From the NCBI GenBank assembly GCA_031286245.1, contig JAITUO010000191.1, forward strand, positions 1-9,198: 9,198 nt of DNA, read 5' to 3'. This DNA is from Coriobacteriales bacterium. GTDB taxonomy: Bacteria > Actinomycetota > Coriobacteriia > Coriobacteriales > UBA8131. Position numbers and translations under genes: made by a program. How positions within the stretch are numbered: the first letter of the stretch is position 1; the number at the start of each line of letters is the position of its first letter. A model generated the notes under the pieces. The model had not been told where the DNA came from and ran no database searches. It worked only from the letters and a program-made list of their open reading frames with translations. Shown here one piece after another: positions 5,403-9,198 of the stretch.

Positions 5403-6923
5403 TCAAGACAAGGGCACCGGCTCAGCGCTACCTTCAGCGGCTGCAGCGGCTGCTTCAGCCTCTTGCTTACGCCTTTGGTTCTCAGCAGCATACATCTTGG
5501 CATCTTCGTCTTTGATCTTATAGGCGAACCGCATCAGGAAAACAGCGAGCAGGTTACAGATGGCAGGAATACCTACCAACAGGAACATGAAGGATGTGAC
5601 AAAGCTATCGGTAACAAAAGCCGGCACTGAACCGGCGGCTGCCTGGACTTCCAGTGAGTCAAAACCAATAGCCGCCAGAGCATACATGACTGTACCGCCG
5701 ATAATAGCGGCGATTTTCATTGGCAGGTTAAACATCGACATGATGACCAGACGGTGGTCCTGGCCGGTTTTCCACAAACCATACTCACCGCAGTCGAGGG
5801 CATAATTCACACCGTAGCCGGTATATAGAGCACCCGCAAACATCACCAAGACATTGAAGCCGATGAAAATCACCCAGGATCCCGCTCCGAAGAGGAACAT
5901 TCCTAACGAAGCCAAACTGGCACCGAGAAGGCCGACCCACATCGCCCGGACCTTGCCAAGCCGCCTGCCGATGACTGGTGCCAGCATCGCGAATATGAAG
6001 CTGCCGACGGTGGAAACAGTCTGGCCGATTGTGTAGTAAGCCGGGAACGCCAAGAGAGGATCGATATTATGAGTATAGGGAATGATTATCTGCCAATAGT
6101 AGATAACGATGTTCATGCTGATCAACATGCCGATCATGCTGAGCATGCTGGCTACCAGATAAATCAACAACTGGCTGTTGGTGGTAACAGCCTTGACCAT
6201 GTCAGAGACTCTAACCTGAGGCGCAGCAGCAATAGCGGCGGCATCCCGCGGTTTATCGAAAGGTTTGGCGGTCTGGCGCAAGATGACAGCACCGAGGATG
6301 TAGAATCCGGCGAAGCCAGCAGACATCACGGTATAGTTCATCGGTGGAGTGAAAAAGTTGCCAACCCAGGTGAGCAAGTAAGCCGCTGTCAACGATGTGA
6401 AGATCGTGCCTACTGTGGTCACGCGGTAGTTAAATATCGTCAGGCGGGTACGGTCAACAGCCGAAGCACCGGCCATCACCGGTACCAAGCCGAACTGTAC
6501 AGCGCCGATGAAGCTCATCGAGACCATCACGCATAATGCACCGACAGTAACCACGATGAAATGCACCAGGTCGTTGCCGGGTACAAAGTCTGTAAAGGTG
6601 ATGGCGATACCGAAAGTGATGACAAACATGAAGATGAATAACCAGGGACGGTACTTGCCGCCACCAGCGAGATTCAACCTGACCTTTTCGATGATTCCAC
6701 CGACCATGGTCGCAACAACCAGGTCTGTAATGCGGGCTATCATCAGAGCCGTCGAAAACAGCACCATGTTCATGCCGATTAAGGCATAATACATGGGCCT
6801 GAAAAACCAAGTGATAGAACCTAACATCGAGAAGAACGTATACGACGAATAACCTGCCATCTGCTTGACAGTCAGATTTCTCTGTTGGCTGATGTCAACG
6901 GTTTGTTCATTATCCGATTCCAT
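5403..6923 (-). CDS. GPH-family (MelB-like) cation-coupled transporter
   Basis: The product is an MFS symporter of the glycoside-pentoside-hexuronide:cation family, with about twelve membrane helices. Family marks: RITDLVVATMVGG (64-76) at the end of the second helix, GGGKYRPWLF (87-96) in loop 2-3, FGLVPVM (144-150), GRRLGKVRAMW (319-329), and DCGEYGLWKTGQDHR (377-391), which carries the lysine equivalent to MelB K377 (K385). Of the MelB binding aspartates only D55 is kept (D67); the positions of D19, D59 and D124 are not acidic here (A71 and G140 for the latter two). The substrate is therefore probably not a melibiose-like sugar. The C-terminal tail after about residue 468 is charged and ends in an alanine-rich stretch (488-500). 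I chose ATG at 6923 (506 residues) over the upstream start at 6965 because GAGGAG at 6933-6938 is 9 nt before it and the extra 14 residues look non-homologous. Confidence 0.88.
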   Translation of the reverse strand: MESDNEQTVDISQQRNLTVKQMAGYSSYTFFSMLGSITWFFRPMYYALIGMNMVLFSTALMIARITDLVVATMVGGIIEKVRLNLAGGGKYRPWLFIFMFVITFGIAITFTDFVPGNDLVHFIVVTVGALCVMVSMSFIGAVQFGLVPVMAGASAVDRTRLTIFNYRVTTVGTIFTSLTAAYLLTWVGNFFTPPMNYTVMSAGFAGFYILGAVILRQTAKPFDKPRDAAAIAAAPQVRVSDMVKAVTTNSQLLIYLVASMLSMIGMLISMNIVIYYWQIIIPYTHNIDPLLAFPAYYTIGQTVSTVGSFIFAMLAPVIGRRLGKVRAMWVGLLGASLASLGMFLFGAGSWVIFIGFNVLVMFAGALYTGYGVNYALDCGEYGLWKTGQDHRLVIMSMFNLPMKIAAIIGGTVMYALAAIGFDSLEVQAAAGSVPAFVTDSFVTSFMFLLVGIPAICNLLAVFLMRFAYKIKDEDAKMYAAENQRRKQEAEAAAAAAEGSAEPVPLS

Positions 6924-6932
6924 GGAATTTAA

Positions 6933-6938
6933 CTCCTC
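6933..6938 (-). promoter_or_regulatory. Shine-Dalgarno deciding the transporter start
   Basis: GAGGAG on the minus strand, 9 nt before ATG 6923. It lies inside the longer reading frame that begins at 6965, so it supports the shorter protein. Confidence 0.75.
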
Positions 6939-7343
6939 TCTGGATATTTCGCAGATTAATAACACCTAGCTCGAGGGTAACCCTGACCTGTTATTTCCAT
7001 AAGCCTCCATTCACCCTGTCCAGCTGAACCACCATACAGCCGAACCCTCCACTAATGGAGCATTCCCTCATCAAACCCATTGGCGCTCTCTTGAGAGGCG
7101 CCCGCCCTCTACGAACAGGCTTGTCACAACGACCAACAACATGCTATTCATATTATATGAACAAACTATTATGGGAGAGCCACACTTACTACAATAAGGC
7201 ATAAAAGGCCAGATTACATAGATGATCACGGTAATTTAAGTGCATTTTGTCGTAACGATGACGAATCAAACTTAGTCAATCTTTAGCCAGCCTTTAGCGT
7301 TGCTTAAGTCTGACAACCTATCTTGGTATTACGACAATTGGCA
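6939..7343. other. Divergent intergenic regulatory region
   Basis: No gene is supported in the roughly 400 bases between the transporter (minus) and the ABC operon (plus). CTCCA/TGGAG (7047-7060) and GGCGCTCTC/GAGAGGCGCC (7082-7102, one-base bulge) can form hairpins that would lie in the transporter's 5' leader. CAGCTGAACC and CAGCCGAACC (7021 and 7037) are near-repeats. CTTTAGC occurs at 7281-7287 and 7292-7298, one helical turn apart, just upstream of the ABC operon. Neither side has a consensus -35/-10 pair, although a minus-strand TATAAT lies at 7157-7152. Confidence 0.5.
7147..7161. promoter_or_regulatory. 15-bp palindrome overlapping a minus-strand -10-like box
   Basis: TTCATA-TTA-TATGAA is a perfect 6-3-6 inverted repeat. 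On the minus strand its centre reads TATAAT (7157-7152), which suits a -10 box for the transporter about 230 bases upstream of its start. No convincing -35 precedes it. An operator over the promoter is a reasonable guess. Confidence 0.4.
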
Positions 7344-7354
7344 AAGGAGTCATT

Positions 7355-8038
7355 ATGCTCACCTGTGATCGATTGAAAAAAACTTTTCGGGATAAAACCG
7401 CGGTCGCCGATATCAGCTTCACGATCGCCGATGGAGAACTCTTTGCCTTGCTGGGTAGAAATGGGGCAGGCAAGACGACAACGATCAAAATGATCCTCGG
7501 GCTTCTCCCCAAAGATAATGGCGATATCCATATCACTGAAGGTGTCAGGATCGGTTATTCACCGGAAACGCCCTATTTCCCCGGCTATCTTTCAGGCAGT
7601 CAGGTGTTGGGTTACTACGGCAGAATCCAGGGGCTCAAACGCAGTGAACTGTCTGCTGAGATCAAGCGGGTGATGCAAGCAGTGGGGCTTCGGCCAGACA
7701 AGACCAAGGTCAAGGATTATTCCAAAGGTATGCTGCAACGCCTAGCGATGGCCCAGGCCTTGCTGGGCGATCCGGAGATGCTGGTGCTGGACGAACCGAC
7801 GGCTGGACTGGACGCTTTGGGCCGCCTGGAATTCGTCGAATCACTGCGGCAGATGAAGGCCTCCGGCAAGACGATAATCCTCAACTCGCACATATTAAGC
7901 GACGTTGAACGTGTCTGTGATCGAGCGGTGATCATCGATGCCGGCAGAATAGTCTACGAATGGAGCCAGGCAGACAGTAGCGGCCAAACCCTGGAAGCGG
8001 TTTTTCTCAAATCGATTGGGAGAACAAGCCATGAATAA
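7355..8038 (+). CDS. ABC transporter ATP-binding protein (ABC-2 exporter type)
   Basis: This cytoplasmic ATPase powers an exporter with the membrane protein encoded next. Walker A is GRNGAGKTT (34-42). The Q-loop position reads SPETP (69-73) with Glu, as in many ABC-2 exporters. The signature is the variant YSKGM (122-126), Walker B is MLVLDE (142-147), the D-loop is GLD (151-153) and the switch histidine is H179 in NSH. At 227 residues it is shorter than antibiotic-export ATPases of about 300 residues because it lacks their C-terminal extension. AAGGAG at 7344-7349, 5 nt before the ATG, fixes the start. Its stop (TAA at 8036-8038) overlaps the start of the permease gene by 8 bases, a sign of translational coupling. 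The exported substrate cannot be read from the sequence. Confidence 0.95.
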   Translation: MLTCDRLKKTFRDKTAVADISFTIADGELFALLGRNGAGKTTTIKMILGLLPKDNGDIHITEGVRIGYSPETPYFPGYLSGSQVLGYYGRIQGLKRSELSAEIKRVMQAVGLRPDKTKVKDYSKGMLQRLAMAQALLGDPEMLVLDEPTAGLDALGRLEFVESLRQMKASGKTIILNSHILSDVERVCDRAVIIDAGRIVYEWSQADSSGQTLEAVFLKSIGRTSHE

Positions 8039-8792
8039 CACCATCATCAGCAATGTTGTTCGCGAGAAAGTCCATCGTAAAGACCTCTATATCATTGCAG
8101 CCTTCAGCATTTTGATCACTCTTATGATGACTGGCAACCAATCAACACTGACTATCAACGGTGAACCATTAACAGGTTATACCAACATGTTAACGATCAC
8201 CATCCTTTTGATTGGACTGGCTGCCGGCGCACTGACCATCGCCTTAAGCTCATCCACTATCCCAAATGAATACAATCGTGGCACCAGCCATTTGATCTGG
8301 ATTCGTGGTGTCAAGCAGTCAATTTACCACGCCAGTCTGGCGGTTGGTAGTCTGACAGCTGCGCTGATCGCTCTGGGGCTTTTACTGCTTGCTCCGATCT
8401 GTCTGATGCTGGCTAACAATCAACTTCCCCAGATTCTGCGCCTGCCTGTGGCATGCTTGCTGATGGCTTTACCGATCGCAATCATCTGCCTGTTGGTCAG
8501 CGGTCTGTCGATCCGCCTGCCAGGTCTGGCTACCGGCCTGTTCGGTGCCAGCATCCTGATTATCGGTTATGCCCATCCCCTGCTCAGCACCTGGGCAAAC
8601 CTGTTGAGTGGAACTACCAGCACCATATTACGCAGCCTGCTGTTGGTTGTCCCCGACCTGTACAGCTTGCAAATGCAGTCACTGGCTTTTTTATGTGGAG
8701 AAGACCTGGCCTGGCATAACATCTTGGGTGGCCTGCTTGGTGTCTATCTGTTAGCCCAGTTGTTCTTACTGCTCAAGCGAAAACAAGCTTAG
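8031..8792 (+). CDS. ABC-2 type permease
   Basis: This is the membrane partner of the preceding ATPase. The 253-residue product has about six hydrophobic helices (near residues 19-34, 53-75, 102-127, 132-158, 163-181 and 232-248). An IPNEYNRGTSHLIWIRG segment (77-93) matches the E-x-x-x-GT-type motif that follows the second helix in ABC-2 permeases. The first in-frame start is TTG at 8016, but ATG at 8031 is preferred: GGGAG lies about 8 nt before it, the start overlaps the ATPase stop (ATGAATAA), and the family N-terminus begins there. The first loop (TGNQSTLTINGEPLTGYTN) is probably extracellular. Cargo could be a peptide, a lipid-linked molecule or a drug; nothing here decides. Confidence 0.88.
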   Translation: MNNTIISNVVREKVHRKDLYIIAAFSILITLMMTGNQSTLTINGEPLTGYTNMLTITILLIGLAAGALTIALSSSTIPNEYNRGTSHLIWIRGVKQSIYHASLAVGSLTAALIALGLLLLAPICLMLANNQLPQILRLPVACLLMALPIAIICLLVSGLSIRLPGLATGLFGASILIIGYAHPLLSTWANLLSGTTSTILRSLLLVVPDLYSLQMQSLAFLCGEDLAWHNILGGLLGVYLLAQLFLLLKRKQA

Positions 8793-8813
8793 TAGTAACG
8801 ACGGCAGCTCATA

Positions 8814-8873
8814 CTCAAGACAGAGGGGGTAAACAATGTCAACGAACGCTCGAAACAGAGGAGGTAAACAATG
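8814..8873 (+). repeat. Duplicated ribosome-binding-site and start-codon segment
   Basis: A 25-base segment (8814-8838) recurs at 8849-8873 with 3 mismatches and a period of 35. Each copy contains a purine-rich site (GAGGGGG or GAGGAGG), TAAACA and an ATG. The second copy starts the downstream gene; the first starts a 12-codon frame that ends on it. Confidence 0.85.
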
Positions 8874-8874
8874 A
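8836..8874 (+). CDS. 12-codon leader ORF with stop overlapping the next start
   Basis: ATG at 8836 follows GAGGGGG at a good distance and opens MSTNARNRGGKQ. Its TGA (8872-8874) overlaps the ATG of the following gene as ATGA, the usual geometry for translational coupling. It arises from the 35-base duplication of the ribosome-binding-site region. Its codons 8-12 are simply the second ribosome binding site read through, so the peptide itself may have no function. Confidence 0.4.
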   Translation: MSTNARNRGGKQ

Positions 8875-9198
8875 CCAGCGCTATCAAGACAGCTATCAAC
8901 GTTTTTATCGGTTTCGTGCTGCTGACTGGTTACCTGGTTACCGGCAGCTATGGCGCTGGATTAGAAAACACGACCAGTTATGATTTAGCAATCAGTGCAC
9001 AAGACAACATGGACACTTTAGGATTCAACCACCTGTCGCTTACAGATTATCCGGTCGCCTTCTTCAGGGGAGAGCGTGAATATGTGTTTTATGACGGAGA
9101 GGTCGTCAGCCGAAAACCAATCGTCGGTTCCTTGGCGGGCACAATCTATCCGGTCAACGGACATTTTGAAGCATTCATACCAGACTATTCTGACATGC
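8871..9198 (+). CDS. Secreted or membrane-anchored protein, unknown (3' end beyond window)
   Basis: The frame is open from ATG 8871 to the window end, 109 complete codons. The start is supported by GAGGAGG 7 nt upstream, the second copy of a duplicated ribosome binding site. The N-terminus (MTSAIKTAINVFIGFVLLTG) is a positively charged region followed by a hydrophobic core and YLVTGSYGAG, as in a signal peptide or anchor. The outward part seen so far is not recognised; YPVAFFRGEREYVFYDGE (residues 63-80) and GTIYPVNGHFEAFIPDY (91-107) look like beta-strand-rich sequence. It lies 78 bases after the ABC permease in the same direction with no terminator between, so it is probably in the same operon and may work at the cell surface with the exporter. 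Confidence 0.75.
   Translation, partial: MTSAIKTAINVFIGFVLLTGYLVTGSYGAGLENTTSYDLAISAQDNMDTLGFNHLSLTDYPVAFFRGEREYVFYDGEVVSRKPIVGSLAGTIYPVNGHFEAFIPDYSDM

Noticed and set aside
6924..6965. Longer N-terminus of the transporter (extra 14 residues, MLLICEISREELNS)
   Set aside because: The Shine-Dalgarno GAGGAG lies inside this stretch and points to ATG 6923; nothing supports a site upstream of 6965.
7055..7204. Short plus-strand frame starting ATGGAGCATTCC in the divergent intergenic region
   Set aside because: No ribosome binding site, and it runs through hairpin and palindrome sequence; more likely untranslated leader of the opposite gene.
8016..8030. TTG start adding five residues (MGEQA) to the ABC permease
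   Set aside because: ATG 8031 has GGGAG at a suitable distance and overlaps the ATPase stop in a coupling arrangement.

Overview
The window looks like one short contig from a bacterium with roughly balanced base composition. It opens in a C-rich tract (about 1-93) that is not gene-like and ends inside an open gene. The gene content suggests an anaerobe: nickel-pincer cofactor enzymes (LarB, LarC), a uroporphyrinogen-decarboxylase-fold (MtaA/MtbA-like) protein and a GPH-type transporter. Strong AGGAG-type ribosome binding sites and the lack of outer-membrane genes fit a Gram-positive such as an anaerobic Actinobacteriota (Coriobacteriia-like) or Bacillota lineage. That placement is an inference; no rRNA or phylogenetic marker is present.

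Layout. (1) About 94-2066, plus strand: larB, missing its 5' end, then larC 8 nt downstream. These are the carboxylase/hydrolase and the nickel insertase of nickel-pincer nucleotide synthesis; larE and larA are not in the window. (2) 2215-2637, minus strand: a four-helix membrane protein of unknown function, preceded by a 13-codon leader ORF that carries the good ribosome binding site. (3) 2700-3512: no convincing gene. It contains a TA-flanked 27-bp terminal-inverted-repeat element resembling a MITE (3133-3252) and a run of degenerate ~10-bp repeats. (4) 3513-3923, plus: a small two-helix surface protein. (5) 4106-5095, plus: the UroD-fold protein. It is convergent with the GPH-family transporter (5403-6923, minus), and a strong bidirectional terminator and two sets of tandem repeats lie between them. 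(6) 6924-7354: a divergent regulatory region with a 15-bp palindrome and hairpins. (7) 7355-9198, plus: an ABC exporter operon (ATPase, overlapping permease), then a duplicated ribosome-binding-site/start segment that makes a 12-codon leader ORF, then a secreted or membrane-anchored protein cut off by the window end.

How the genes relate. LarB and LarC act in the same pathway. The ATPase and permease are translationally coupled and should form one exporter, with the following envelope protein probably in the same transcript. The UroD-fold protein and the transporter are neighbours but convergent, so a shared substrate is only a guess. The transporter lacks three of the four aspartates that serve sugar and sodium binding in MelB, which argues against a melibiose-like substrate. 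No complete new system is evident. The most unusual features are the MITE-like element, the repeated occurrence of tiny ORFs whose stop overlaps the next start codon (three places), and the altered transporter site.
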